Shown piece after piece: positions 14,954 to 29,533 of a DNA stretch of 64,000 nucleotides. The stretch is taken from the NCBI GenBank assembly GCA_964019135.1, contig OZ025249.1, forward strand, positions 806,001 to 870,000, written 5' to 3'. Source of the DNA: Arenicola marina. Lineage: Eukaryota > Annelida > Polychaeta > Arenicolidae. Below the pieces are notes generated by a model, which searched no databases, was not told the DNA's origin, and saw only the letters and a list, made by a program, of their open reading frames with translations. The first letter of the stretch is position 1. Every line of letters starts with the position of its first letter. Position numbers and translations under genes: made by a program.

Positions 14954-17900
14954 GCTCACCAGATACACATGTAAATGACAGTCCTTGTGTACCGACGGAC
15001 TCACCAGATTCATATGTAAATGGCAACACTTTGTACCACCGGACTCACCAGATACACATGTAAATGGCAACCCTTGTGTACCACCTGACTCACAAGATAC
15101 ACATGTCAATGGCAACTACCTATAATGTCCACCTGACTCACCAGATACACTTGCAAATGGCGACCCTGGTGCACCACCTGACTCACCAGATACACTTGTA
15201 AGTTGCAACCCCTGTGTACCACCTGACTCACCAGCACTTGTAAATGGCAACCTTTGTGTACCACGTGACTCCCCAGATACACTTGTAAATGGCAACCCTT
15301 GTGTACCACCTGACTTACCAGATACACTTGTAAATGGCAACCCTTGTGTACCACCTGACTAGCCATATTCACATGTAAATGGCAACATTTGTGTACCACC
15401 TGACTCACCAGATATACATGTAAATGGCAACCCTTGTGTAGCACCTGACTCCCCAGATACACATGTAAATGGCAACCCTTGCGTACCACCTGACTCACAA
15501 GATACACTTGTAAATGGCAACCCTTGTGTACCACATGACTCACCAGATACACATGTAAATGGCAACCCCCTGTAATGTCCACCTGACTCACCAGATACAC
15601 TTGTAAATTGCAACCATTTTTACCACCTGACTCACCAGATACACTTTCAATGGCAACCGTTGTGTACAACCTGACTCACCAGGTACACATATGAATGGCA
15701 ACCCTTGTGAACCACATGACTCACCTGATACACTTGTAAATGGCAGCCCTTGTGTACCACCTGACTCACAGATACACTTGTATATGGCAACCCTTGTGTG
15801 CCACCTGACTCACCAGATACACCTGTAAATGGCAACCCTTGTGTACCACCTGGCTCACCAGATACACATGTAAATGACAATGCTTGTGTACCAACGGACT
15901 CACCAGATACATATGCAAATGGCAACACTTTGTACCACCGGACTCACCAGATACACTTGCAAATGGCGACCCTGGTGCACCACATGACTCACCTGATACA
16001 CTTGTAAATGGCAGCCCTTGTGTACCACCTGACTCACAGATACACTTGTATATGGCAACCCTCGTGTACCACATGACTCGCCAGATACACATGTAAATGG
16101 CAACCCTTGTGCACCACCTGACACACCAGATACACATGTAAATGACGATCCTTGTAATGTCTACCTGACTCACCAGATACACATGTAAATGGAAACCCTT
16201 GTGTACCAACTGACTCACCAGATACACTTGTAAATGGCAAACCTTGTGTACCACCTGACTCACCAGATACACATGTAAATGGCAACCCGTGTGCACCACC
16301 TGACTCAGCAGATACACGTGTAAATGGCAGCCCATGTGTACCACCTGACTTACCAGATACACTTGTAAATGACAAACCTTGTGTACCACCTGACTCACCA
16401 GATACACTTGTAAATGGTAACCCTTGTGTACCACCTGACTCAGCCAGATACACTTGTAAATGGCAACCCTTGTGTGCCACCTGACTCACCAGATACACAT
16501 GTAAATGGCAACACTTGTGTGCCACCTGACTCACCTGATACACGTGTAAATGACAACCACCTGTAATGTCCACCTGACTCACCAGATACACTTGTAAATG
16601 GCAACCCTTGTGTACCACCGGACTGATCGGATACACAAGTATATGGCACACTTTGTGTACCACCTGACTCACCAGATACAATTGTAAATGGCAACACTTT
16701 GTACCACCTGACTCACCAGATACACATGTAAATGGCAACCCTTGTGCACCACATGATTCACCAGATACACGTGTAAATGGCAACCCTTGTGTACCACCTG
16801 ACTCACCAGATACACATGTAAATGACAACCCTTGTGCACCACCTGACTCACAAGATACACTTGTAAATGGTAACCCTTGTGTACCACCTGACTGAGCCAG
16901 ATACACTTGTAAATGGCAACCCTTGTGTGCCACCTGACTCACCAGATACACATGTAAATAGCAACTTTGTGTACCACGTGACTCCCCAGATACACTTGTA
17001 AATAGCAACCCTTGTGTACCACCTGACTTACCAGATACACTGGTAAATGGCAACCCTAGTGTACCACCTGACTCACCATATTCACATGCAAATGGCAACA
17101 TTTGTGTACCACCTGACTCACCAGATATACATGTAAATGGCAACCCTTGTGTAGCACCTGACTCACCAGATACACATGTAAATGGCAACCCTTGCGTACC
17201 ACCTGACTCAAAAGATACACTTGTAAATGGCAACCCTTGTGTACCACATGACTCACCAGATACACATGTAAATGGCAACCCCCTGTAATGTCCACCTGAC
17301 TCACCAGATACACTTGTAAATTGCAACCATTTTTACCACCTGACTCACCAGATACACTTGTCAATGGCAACCGTTGTGTACAACCTGACTCACCAGGTAC
17401 ACATATGAATGGCAACCCTTGTGCACCACATGACTCACCTGATACACTTGTAAATGGCAGCCCTTGTGTACCACCTGACTCACAGATACACTTGTATATG
17501 GCAACCCTTGTGTACCACATGACTCGCCAGATACACATGTAAATGGCAACCCTTGTGCACCACCTGACACACCAGATACACATGTAAATGACAATCCTTG
17601 TAATGTCTACCTGACTCACCAGATACACATGTAAATGGAAACCCTTGTGTACCAACTGACTCACCAGATACACTTGTAAATGGCAACCCTTGTGTACCAC
17701 CTGACTCACCAGATACACATGTAAATGGCAACCCGTGTGCACCACCTGACTCAGCAGATACACGTGTAAATGGCAGCCCATGTGTACCACCTGACTTACC
17801 AGATACACTTGTAAATGACAAACCTTGCGTACCACCTGACTCACCAGATACACTTGTAAATGGTAACCCTTGTGTACCACCTGACTCAGCCAGATACACT

Positions 17901-20900
17901 TGTAAATGGCAAAACTTGTGTGCCACCTGACTCACCAGATACACATGTAAATGGCAACACTTGTGTGCCACCTGACTCACCAGATACACGTGTAAATGGC
18001 AACTACCTGTAATGTCCACCTGACTCACCAGATACACTTGTAAATGGCAACCCTTGTGTACCACCGGACTGATCGGATTCACAAGTATTTGGCGCACTTT
18101 GTGTACCACCTGACTCACCAGATACAATTGTAAATGGCAACACTTTGTACCACCTGACTCACCAGATACACATGTAAATGGCAACCCTTGTGCACCACAT
18201 GACTCACCAGATACACGTGTAAATGGCAACCCTTGTGTACCACCTGACTCACCAGATACACATGTAAATGACAACCCTTGTGCACCACCTGACTCACAAG
18301 ATACACTTGTAAATGGTAACCCTTGTGTACCACCTGACTGAGCCAGATACACTTGTAAATGGCAACCCTTGTGTGCCACCTGACTCACCAGATACACATG
18401 TAAATAGCAACACTTGTGTACCACCTGATTCACCAGATACACATGTAAATGGAAACTACCTGTAATGTCCACCTGACTCACCAGATACACTTGTAAATGG
18501 CAACCCTTGTGTACCACCGGACTCATCGGATACACAAGTAAATGGCACACTTTGTGTACCACCTGAATCACCAGGTACACGTGTGAATGGAAACCTTGTG
18601 TACCATATGACTCACCAGATACACTTGTAAATGGCAGCCCTTGTGTACCACCTGTACTCACCAGATACACTTGTATATGGCAACCCTTGTGTACCACATG
18701 ACTCACCAGATACACGTGTAAATGGCAACCCTTGTGTACCACCTGACACACCAGATACACATGTACATGACAATGCTTGTAATGTCCACTTGACTTACCA
18801 GATACACATGTAAATTGCAACCCTTGTGTACCACCTGACTCACCAGATACACTTGTAAATGGCAACCCTTGTGTACCACCTGACTCACCAGATACACTCG
18901 TAAATGGCAACACTTTACACCACCTGACTCGCCAGATACACATGTAAATGGCAACCCTTGTGTACCACCTGACTCACCAGATACACATGTAATTGGCAAC
19001 ACTTGTGTACCACCTGGCTCACCAGATACACATGTAAATGACAATCCTTGTGTACCGACGGACTCACCAGATACATATGTAAGTTGCAACCCCTGTTTAC
19101 CACCTGACTCACCAGCACTTGTAAATGGCAACCTTCGTGTACCACGTGACTCCTCAGATACACTTGTAAATGGCAACCCTTGCGTACCACCTGACTTACC
19201 AGATACACATGTAAATGGCAACCCTTGTGTAGCACCTGACTCACCAGATACACATGTAAATGGCAACCCTTGCGTACCACCTGACTCACAAGATACACTT
19301 GTAAATGGCAACCCTTGTGTACCACATGACTCACCAGATACACATGTAAATGGCAACCCCCTGTAATGTCCACCTGACTCACCAGATACACTTGTAAATT
19401 GCAACCATTTTTACCACCTGACTCACCAGATACACTTGTCAATGGCAACCGTTGTGTACAACCTGACTCACCAGGTACACATATGAATGGCAACCCTTGT
19501 GCACCACATGATTCACCTGATACACTTGTAAATGGCAGCCCTTGTGTACCACCTGACTCGCAGATACACTTGTATATGGCAACCCTTGTGTACCACCTGA
19601 CTCACCAGATACACCTGTAAATGGCAACCCTTGTGTACCACCTGGCTCACCAGATACACATGTAAATGACAATCCTTGTGTACCAACGGACTCACCAGAT
19701 ACATATGTAAATGGCAACACTTTGTACCACCGGACTCACCAGATACACATGTAAATGGCAACCCTTGTGTACCACCTGACTCACAAGATACACATGTCAA
19801 TGGCAACTACCTGTAATGTCCACCTGACTCACCAGATACACTTGCAAATGGCGACCCTGGTGCACCACCTCACTCACCATATACACATGTAAGTTGCAAC
19901 CCCTGTGTACCACCTGACTCACCAGCACTTGTAAATGGCAACCTTTGTGTACCACGTGACTCCCCAGATACACTTGTAAATGGCTACCCTTATGTGCCAC
20001 CTGACTTACCAGATACACTTGTAAATGGCAACCCTTGTGTACCACCTGACTCACCATATTCACATGTAAAGGGCAACATTTGTGTACCACCTGACTCACC
20101 AGATATACATGTAAATGGCAACCCTTGTGTAGCACCTGACTCACCAGATACACTTGTAAATGGCAACCGGTGTGTACCACATGACTCACCAGATACACAT
20201 GTAAATGGCAACCCCCTGTAATGTCCACCTGACTCACCAGATACACTTGTAAATTGCAACCATTTTTACCACCTGACTCACCAGATACACTTGTCAATGG
20301 CAACCGTTGTGTACAACTTGACTCACCAGGTACACATATGAATGGCAACCCTTGTGCACCACATGACTCACCTGATACACTTGTAAATGGCAGCCCTTGT
20401 GTACCACCTGACTCACAGATACACTTGTATATGGCAACCCTTGTGTACCACATGACTCGCCAGATACACATGTAAATGGCAACCCTTGTGCACCACCTGA
20501 CACACCAGATACACATGTAAATGACAATCCTTGTAATGTCTACCTGACTCACCAGATACACATGTAAATAGAAACCCTTGTGTACCAACTGACTCACCAG
20601 ATACACTTGTAAATGGCAACCCTTGTGTACCACCTGACTCACCAGATACACATGTAAATGGCAACCCGTGTGCACCACCTGACTCAGCAGATACACGTGT
20701 AAATGGCAGCCCATGTGTACCACCTGACTTACCAGATACACTTGTAAATGACAACCGTTGTGTACCACCTGACTCACCAGATACACTTGTAAATGGTAAC
20801 CCTTGTGTACCACCTGACTCAGCCAGATACACTTGTAAATGGCAACCCTTGTGTGCCACCTAACTCACCGGATACACATGTAAATGGCAACACTTGTGTG

Positions 20901-23900
20901 CCACCTGACTCACCAGATACACGTGTAAATGGCAACTACCTGTAATGTCCACCTGACTCACCAGATACACTTATAAATGGCAACCCTTGTGTACCACCGG
21001 ACTGATCGGATACACAAGTATATGGCACACTTTGTGTACCACCTGACTCACCAGATACACATGTAAATAGCAACCCTTGTGCACCACATGACTCACCAGA
21101 TACACGTGTAAATGGCAACCCTTGTGTACCACCTGACTCACCAGATACACATGTAAATGACAACCCTTGTGCACCACCTGACTCACAAGATACTCTTGTA
21201 AATGGTAACCCTTGTGTACCACCTGACTGAGCCAGATACACTTGTAAATGGCAACACTTGTGTACCACCTGACTCACCAGATACACATGTAAATGGCAAC
21301 TACCTGTAATGTCCACCTGACTCACCAGATACACTTGTAAATGGCAACCCTTGTGTACCACCGGACTCATCGGATACACAAGTAAATGGCACACTTTGTG
21401 TACCACCTGACTCACCAGATACACTTGTAAATGGCAACGGTTGTGTACCACCTGAATCACCAGGTACACGTGTGAATGGAAACCTTGTGTACCATATGAC
21501 TCACCAGATACACTTGTAAATGGCAGCCCTTGTGTACCACCTGTACTCGCCAGATACACTTGTATATGGCAACCCTTGTGTACCACATGACTCACCAGAT
21601 ACACCTGTAAATAGCAACCCTTGTGTACCACCGGACACACCAGATACACATGTAAATGGCAACCCTTGTGTACCACCTGACTCACAAGATACACATGTCA
21701 ATGGCAACTACCTGTAATATCCACCTGACTCACCAGATACACTTGCAAATGGCGACCCTGGTGCACCACCTGACTCACCAGATACACTTCTAAGTTGCAA
21801 CCCCTGTGTACCACCTGACTCACCAGCACTTGTAAATGGCAACCTTTGTGTACCACGTGACTCCCCAGATACACTTGTAAATGGCAACCCTTGTGTACCA
21901 CCTGACTTACCAGATACACTTGTAAATGGCAACCCTTGTGTACCACCTGACTCACCATATTCACATGTAAATGGCAACATTTGTGTACCACCTGACTCAC
22001 CAGATATACATGTAAATGGCAACCCTTGTGTAGCACCTGACTCACCAGATACACATGTAAATGGCAACCCTTGCGTACCACCTGACTCACAAGATACACT
22101 TGTAAATGGCAACCCTTGTGTACCACATGACTCACCAGATACACATGTAAATGGCAACCCCCTGTAATGTCCACCTGACTCACCAGATACACTTGTAAAT
22201 TGCAACCATTTTTACCACCTGACTCACCAGATACACTTGTCAATGGCAACCGTTGTATACAACCTGACTCACCAGGTACACATATGAATGGCAACCCTTG
22301 TGCACCACATGACTCACCTGATACACTTGTAAATGGCAGCCCTTGTGTACCACCTGACTCACAGATACACTTGTATATGGCAACCCTTGTGTACCACATG
22401 ACTCGCCAGATACACATGTAAATGGCAACCCTTGTGCACCACCTGACACACCAGATACACATGTAAATGACAATCCTTGTAATGTCTACCTGACTCACCA
22501 GATACACATGTAAATGGAAACACTTGTGTACCAATTGACTCACCAGATACACTTGTAAATGGCAACCCTTGTGTACCCCCTGACTCACCAGATACACATT
22601 TAAATGGCAACCCGTGTGCACCACCTGACTCACCAGATACACGTGTAAATGGCAGCCCATGTGTGCCACCTGACTCACCAGATACACATGTAAATGGCAA
22701 CACTTGTGTGCCACCTGACTCACCAGATACACGTGTAAATGGCAACTACTTGTAATGTCCACCTGACTCACCAGATACACTTGTAAATGGCAACCCTTGT
22801 GTACCACCGGACTGATCGGATACACAAGTATATGGCACACTTTGTGTACCACCTTACTCACCAGGTACACATGTGAATGGCAACCCTTGTGTACCACCTG
22901 ACTCACCAGATACACTTGTAAATGGCAGCCCTTGTGTACCACCTGTACTCACCAGATACACTTGTATATGGCAACCCTTGTGTACCACATGACTCCCCAG
23001 ATACACCTGTAAATGGCCACCCTTGTGTGCCACCTGACACACCAGATACACATGTAAATGACAATCCTTGTAATGTCCACCTGACTTACCAGATACACAT
23101 GTAAATGGCAACCCTTGTGTACCACCTGACTCACCAGATACACATGTAAATGGCAACTACCTGTAATGTCCACCTGACTCACCAGATACACTTGCAAATG
23201 ACAACCCTGGTGTGCCACCTGACTCACCAGAAACACATGTGAATGGCAACCCTTGTGTACCACCTGACTCACCAGATACACTTGTAAATGGCAACCCTTG
23301 TGTACCACCTGACTCACCAGATACACATGTAAATGGTAACCCTTGTGTACCACCTGACTCACTAGATACACTTGCAAATGGCAGCCCTTGTGTGCCACCT
23401 GACTCACCAGATACACATGTAAATGGCAACTACCTGTAATGTCCACCTGACTCACCAGGTACACGTGTGAATGGAAACCTTGTGTACCATATGGCTCACC
23501 AGATACACTTGTAAATGGCAGCCCTTGTGTACCACCTGTACTCGCCAGATACACTTGTATATGGCAACCCTTGTGTACCACCTGACTCACCAGATACACA
23601 TGTAAATGGCAACCCTTGTGCACCACCTGACTTACTGGATGCACATGTAAATAGCACACTTTGTGTACCACCTGACTCACCAGGTACACATGTGAATGGC
23701 AACCCTTGTGTACCACCTGACTCACCAGATACACTTGTAAATGGCAGCCCTTGTGTACAACCTGTACCCACCAGATACACTTGTATATGGCAACCCTTGT
23801 GTACCATATAACTCACCAGATACACCTGTTAATGGCAACCGTTGTTTACCACCTGACACACCAGATACACATGTAAATGGCAAACTTTGTGTACCACCTG

Positions 23901-24744
23901 ACTCACCAGATACACATGTAAATGGCAACCCTTGTGTACCCCCTTACTCACCAGATACACTTGTAAATGGCAACCTTTGTGTACCACCAGACTCACCAGA
24001 TACACTTGTAAATGGCAACACTTTGTACCACCTGACTCACCAGATACACATGTAAATGGCAGCCCTTGTGTACCACCTGACTCACCATATACACCTGTAA
24101 ATGGCAACCCTTGTGTACCACCTGACTCACCAGATACACTTGTAAATGGCAGCCCTTGTGTTCCACCTGACTCACCATATACACCTGTAAATGGCAACCC
24201 TTGTGTACCACCTGACTCACCAGATACACTTGTAAATGGCAGCCCTTGTGTACCACCTGACTCACCATATACACCTGTAAATGGCAACCCTTGTGTACCA
24301 CCTGACTCACCAGATACACATGTAAATTGCAACCCTTGTAATGTCCACCTGACTCATGAGATACACATGTAAATGGCAGCCCTTGTGTACCACCTGACTC
24401 ACCATATACACCGGTAAATGGCAACCCTTGTGTACCTCCTGACCCACCAGATACACTTGTAAATGGCAGCCCTTGTGTACCACCTGACTCACCATGTACA
24501 CCTGTAAATGGCAACCCTTGTGTACCACCTGACTCACCAGATACACTTGTAAATGGCAGCCCTTGTGTACCACCTGACTCACCATATACACCCGTAAATG
24601 GCAACCCTTGTGTACCACCTGACTCACCAGATACACATGTAAATTGCAACCCTTGTAATGTCCACCTGACTCATGAGATACACATGTAAATGGAAAACCT
24701 TGTGTACCACCTGACTCACCAGATACATTTGTAAATGGCAACCC

Positions 24745-27700
24745 TGTGGTAGGTACGCCATTCGGCTTGGGGGTAACCACCATGTTAGCTGTGGTAGGTA
24801 CGCCATTTTGCGTCCGGGTAACGACCATGTTAGCTGTGGTAGGTACGCCATTCGGCTTGGGGTAACGACCATGTTAGCTGTGGTAGGTACGCCATTCGGC
24901 TTGGGAGTACTGACCATGTTAGCTGTGGTAGGTACGCCATTCGGCTTGCGGGTAACGACCATGTTAGCTGTGGTAGGTACGCCATTCGGCTTGCGGGAGC
25001 GACCATGTTAGCCGTGGTAGGTAAGCCATTCGGCTTGCGGGTAACGACCATGTTAGCTGTGGTAAGTACGCCATTCGGCTTGGGGTATTGACCATGTTAG
25101 CTGTGGTAGGTACGCCATTCGGCTTCGGGGTGGCTACCATGTTAGCTGTGGTAGGTACGCCATTCGGCTTCGGGGTGGCTACCATGTTAGCTGTGGTAGG
25201 TACGCCATTCGGCTTGGGGTGGCTACCATGTTAGCTGTGGTAGGTACGCCATTCGGCTTGGGGGTAACGACCATGTTAGCTGTGGTAGGTACGCCATTCG
25301 GCTTCCGGGTAACGACCATGTTAGCTGTGGTAGGTACGCCATTCGGCTTCCGGGTAACGACCATGTTAGCTGTGGTAGGTACGCCATTCGGCTTGGGGGT
25401 ATTGACCATGTTAGCTATGGTAGGTACGCCATTCGGCTTCCGGGTAACGACCATGTTAGCTGTGGTAGGTACGCCATTCGGCTTCGGGGTGGCTACCATG
25501 TTAGCTGTGGTAGGTACGCCATTCGGCTTGGGGGTATTGACCATGTTAGCTGTGGTAGGTACGCCATTCGGCTTGCGGGTAACGACCATGTTAGCTGTGG
25601 TAGGTACGCCATTCGGCTTGGGGGTAACGACCATGTTAGCTGTGGTAGGTACGCCATTCGGCTTGCGGGTAACGACCATGTTAGCTGTGGTAGGTACGCC
25701 ATTCGGCTTGGGGTATTGACCATGTTAGCTGTGGTAGGTACGCCATTCGGCTTGGGAGTACTGACCATGTTAGCTGTGGTAGGTACGCCATTCGGCTTGG
25801 GGGTGGCTACCATGTTAGCTGTGGTAGGTACGCCATTCGGCTTCGGGGTGGCTACCATGTTAGCTGTGGTAGGTACGCCATTCGGCTTCGGGGTGGCTAC
25901 CATGTTAGCTGTGGTAGGTACGCCATTCGGCTTCGGGGTGGCTACCATGTTAGCTGTGGTAGGTACGCCATTCGGTTTCGGGGTGGCTACCATGTTACCT
26001 GTGGTAGGTACGCCATTCGGCTTCGGGATGGCTACCATGTTAGCTGTGGTAGGTACGCCATTCGGCTTCGGGGTGGCTACCATGTTAGCTGTGGTAGGTA
26101 CGCCATTCGGCTCGCGGGTAACGACCATGTTAGCTGTGGTAGGTACGCCATTCGGCTTGGGGGTAACGACCATGTTAGCTGTGGTAGGTACGCCATTCGG
26201 CTTGGGGTATTGACCATGTTAGCTGTGGTAGGTACGCCATTCGGCTTGGGGTATTGACCATGTTAGCTGTGGTAGGTACGCCATTCGGCTTGGGAGTACT
26301 GACCATGTTAGCTGTGGTAGGTACGCCATTCGGCTTGGGGGTGGCTACCATGTTAGCTGTGGTAGGTACGCCATTCGGCTTCGGGGTGGCCAACATGTTA
26401 GCTGTGGTAGGTACGCCATTCGGCTTCGGGGTGGCTACCATGTTAGCTGTGGTAGGTACGCCATTCGGCTTCGGGGTGGTTACCATGTTAGCTGTGGTAG
26501 GTACGCCATTCGGCTTGGGGTGGCTACCATGTTAGCTGTGGTAGGTACGCCATTCGGCTTCGGGGTGGCTACCATGTTAGCTGTGGTAGGTACGCCATTC
26601 GGCTTCGTGGTGGCTACCATGTTAGCTGTGGTAGGAACGCCATTCGGCTTCGGGGTGGCTACCATGTTAGCTGTGGTAGGTACGCCATTCGGCTTCGGGG
26701 TGGCTACCATGTTAGCTGTGGTAGGTACGCCATTCGGCTTCGGGGTGGCTACCATGTTAGCTGTGGTAGGTACGCCATTCGGCTCGCGGGTAACGACCAT
26801 GTTAGCTGTGGTAGGTAGGCCATTCGGCTTGGGGGTAACGACCATGTTAGCTGTGGTAGGTACGCCATTCGGCTTGGGGTATTGACCATGTTAGCTGTGG
26901 TAGGTACGCCATTCGGCTTGGGAGTACTGACCATGTTAGCTGTGGTAGGTACGCCATTCGGCTTGCGGGTAACGACCATGTTAGCTGTGGTAGGTACGCC
27001 ATTCGGCTTGGGGTATTGACCATGTTAGCTGTGGTAGGTACGCCATTCGGCTTGGGAGTAACGACCATGTTAGCTGTGGTAGGTAGGCCATTCGGCTTGG
27101 GGGTAACGACCATGTTAGCTGTGGTAGGTACGCCATTCGGCTTGGGGTATTGACCATGTTAGCTGTGGTAGGTACGCCATTCGGCTTGGGAGTACTGACC
27201 ATGTTAGCTGTGGTAGGTAGGCCATTCGGCTTGCGGGTAACGACCATGTTAGCTGTGGTAGGTACGCCATTCGGCTTGGGGTATTGACCATGTTAGCTGT
27301 GGTAGGTACGCCATTCGGCTTGGGAGTACTGACCATGTTAGCTGTGGTAGGTACGCCATTCGGCTTCGGGGTGGCTACCATGTTAGCTGTGGTAGGCCAT
27401 TCGGCTTCGGGGTGGCTACCATATTAGCTGTGGTAGGTACGCCATTCGGCTTCGGGGTGGCTATCATGTTAGCTGTGGTAAGTACGCCATTCGGCTTCGG
27501 GGTGGCTACCATGTTAGCTGTGGTAGGTACGCCATTCGGCTTCGGGGTGGCTATCTTGTTAGCTGTGGTAGGTACGCCATTCGGCTTCGGGGTGGCTACC
27601 ATGTTAGCTGTGGTAGGTACGCCATTCGGCTTCGGAGTGGCTACCATGTTAGCTGTGGTAGGTACGCCATTCGGCTTCGGGGTGGCTACTATGTTAGCTG

Positions 27701-28922
27701 TGGTAGGTACGCCATTCGGCTTGGGGTACTGACCATGTTAGCTGTGGTAGGTACGCCATTCGGCTCGCGGGTAACGACCATGTTAGCTGTGGTAGGTACG
27801 CCATTCGGCTTGGGGTGGCTACCATGTTAGCTGTGGTAGGTACGCCATTCGGCTTGGGGGTGGCTACCATGTTAGCTGTGGTAGGTACGCCATTCGGCTT
27901 AGGGGTGGCTACCATGTTAGCTGTGGTAGGTACGCCATTCGGCTTCGGGGTGGCTACCATGTTAAATGTGGTAGGAACGCCATTCGGCTTCGGGGTGGCT
28001 ACCATGTTAGCTGTGGTAGGTACGCTATTCGGCTTGGGGTGGCTACCATGTTGGCTGTGGTAGGTACGCCATTCGGCTTGGGGGTAACGACCATGTTAGC
28101 TGTGGTAGGTACGCCATTCGGTTTGGGAGTACTGACCATGTTAGCTGTGGTAGGTACGCCAATCGGCTTCGGGGTGGCTACCATGTTAGCTGTGGTAGAT
28201 ACGCCATTCGGCTTCGGGGTGGCTACCATGTTAGCTGTGGTAGGTACGCCATTCGGCTTGGGGGTAACGACCATGTTAGCTGTGGTAGGTACGCCATTCG
28301 GTTTGGGAGTACTGACCATGTTAGCTGCGGTAGGTACGCCATTCGGCTTCGGGGTGGCTTTCATGTTAGCTGTGGTAGGTACGCCATTCGGCTTCGGGGT
28401 GGCTACCATGTTAGCTGTGGTAGGTACGCCATTCGGCTTGGGGGTAGCGACCATGTTAGCTGTGGTAGGTACGCCATTCGGCTTGGGGGTAACGACCATG
28501 TTAGCTGTGGTAGGTACGCCATTCGGTTTGGGGTGGCTACCATGTTAGCTGTGGTAGGTACGCCATTCGGCTTCGGGGTGGCTACCATGTTAGCTGTGGT
28601 AGGTACGCCATTCGGCTTGGGGGTAACGACCATATTAGCTGTGGTAGGTACGCCATTCGGCTTGGGGTGGCTACCATGTTAGCTGTGGTAGGTACGCCAT
28701 TCGGCTTCGGGGTGGCTACCATGTTAGCTGTGGTAGGTACGCCATTCGGCTTGCGGGTAACGACCATGTTAGCTGTGGTAGGTACGCCATTCGGCTTGGG
28801 GTATTGACCATGTTAGCTGTGGTAGGTACGCCATTCGGCTTGGGGGTAACGACCATGTTAGCTGTGGTAGGTACGCCATTCGGCTTCGGGGTGGCTACCA
28901 TGTTAGCTGTGGTAGGTACGCC
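24745..28922. repeat. Second 45-bp array (array 2), about 93 units
   Basis: The unit includes TTAGCTGTGGTAGGTACGCC, ATTCGGCTTGGGG and a variable end: GTAACGACCATG, GTGGCTACCATG, AGTACTGACCATG or GTATTGACCATG. Most units are 45 bp, and the GTATTG type is 44 bp. It shares no clear sequence with array 1 although it abuts it and has the same period. CATG in each unit gives an ATG on both strands, so open frames of 80-226 codons appear on both strands (plus MLAVVGTPFG, minus MVVTPKPNGV). The 44-bp units shift frame often, which argues against a protein. Confidence 0.97.
26876..27380. repeat. 134-bp trimer higher-order repeat within array 2
   Basis: The three-unit order (44-bp GTATTG type, 45-bp AGTACT type, 45-bp GTAACG type) repeats with GTATTGACC at about 26,876, 27,010, 27,144 and 27,278, exactly 134 bp apart. 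Small differences (GTAGGCCATT versus GTACGCCATT) separate the copies. Confidence 0.85.
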
Positions 28923-29533
28923 TACGCCTTGAAAGTTAACTTGTGAGTCACACGAGACTTGTTCTCCAAGTTGCCTTCGGCTGACGGGATCGTAGTACAA
29001 ACTGAAAACTGCCTCTTGCGCCGATGATGACGCTTCATTTATCCGGTACACTGAGAGTCGAAGGACCATTTCGGTTGCCCTGTGTTGCACAATGCTCTGT
29101 GAGGCATTACTTCAGTGCTGAAGATTTACAAAGGAAAAATTACAGTTCAAGATGCTCTTTTCCTTGCGGAATAATTGCCTAATCTTGCTTCGTGTCAGTC
29201 GGCCGTGAAACCGGCATTCCTGCAGTCTAAACGGCTAGCGTTGAGGCAGTGGCAGCAAGCGCTCCCCCACACTAGGGGCACCCTCTATCGGCCCAACCCC
29301 CCACCTAGTACCAGACCCAACCTGTGTCCTACGTCACCCTCCCGCTGTTACCCCCTACCGTTACACCCCTCCCAAAGAGCGCGCCGCGGACCGTACGAGG
29401 CCTTGGGGCCAGGCCCGCTGGACCCCAGGGAAAGCTCAGCGCCAGCTAGCACCCTCTAACCCAGCCCCGCCCTCCTGGCGGCCCCTGGGATGATGTGCTG
29501 GCGAGGGCGGGCAGACAGGGAGCCCGGGTGGTC

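Larger units (their letters stand above)
1..24744. repeat. 45-bp satellite array (array 1), about 550 units
   Basis: The unit is 45 bp, with a core such as CCTGACTCACCAGATACAC followed by (T/A)TGTAAATGGCAACCC and TTGTGTACCA. A recurring 48-bp variant contains CAACTACCTGTAATGTCC. Shorter forms are also common, such as units with CTGACTCACAG (one base lost), CACCAGCACTTG, or CTGACTCTTGTAAATGG. The array is cut by the left window edge. Because 45 is divisible by three and the consensus lacks stops in one plus and two minus frames, open frames up to 487 codons arise by default. Frame-shifting unit variants and the lack of a common start or end argue against coding. Nearly every unit carries TGACTCA. 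Confidence 0.97.

Noticed and set aside
17480-18943. 487-codon minus-strand open frame in array 1
   Set aside because: It switches between VHKGCHLQVY and GTQGLPFTSV registers as unit lengths change, which is what frame-shifted non-coding repeats give.
1-24744. CRISPR array
   Set aside because: No unique spacers between constant repeats; the whole 45-bp unit is repeated, and the DNA looks eukaryotic.
29175-29459. Proline-rich 94-codon protein
   Set aside because: Starts with TTG, no similarity recognised, biased composition; likely chance in C-rich DNA.
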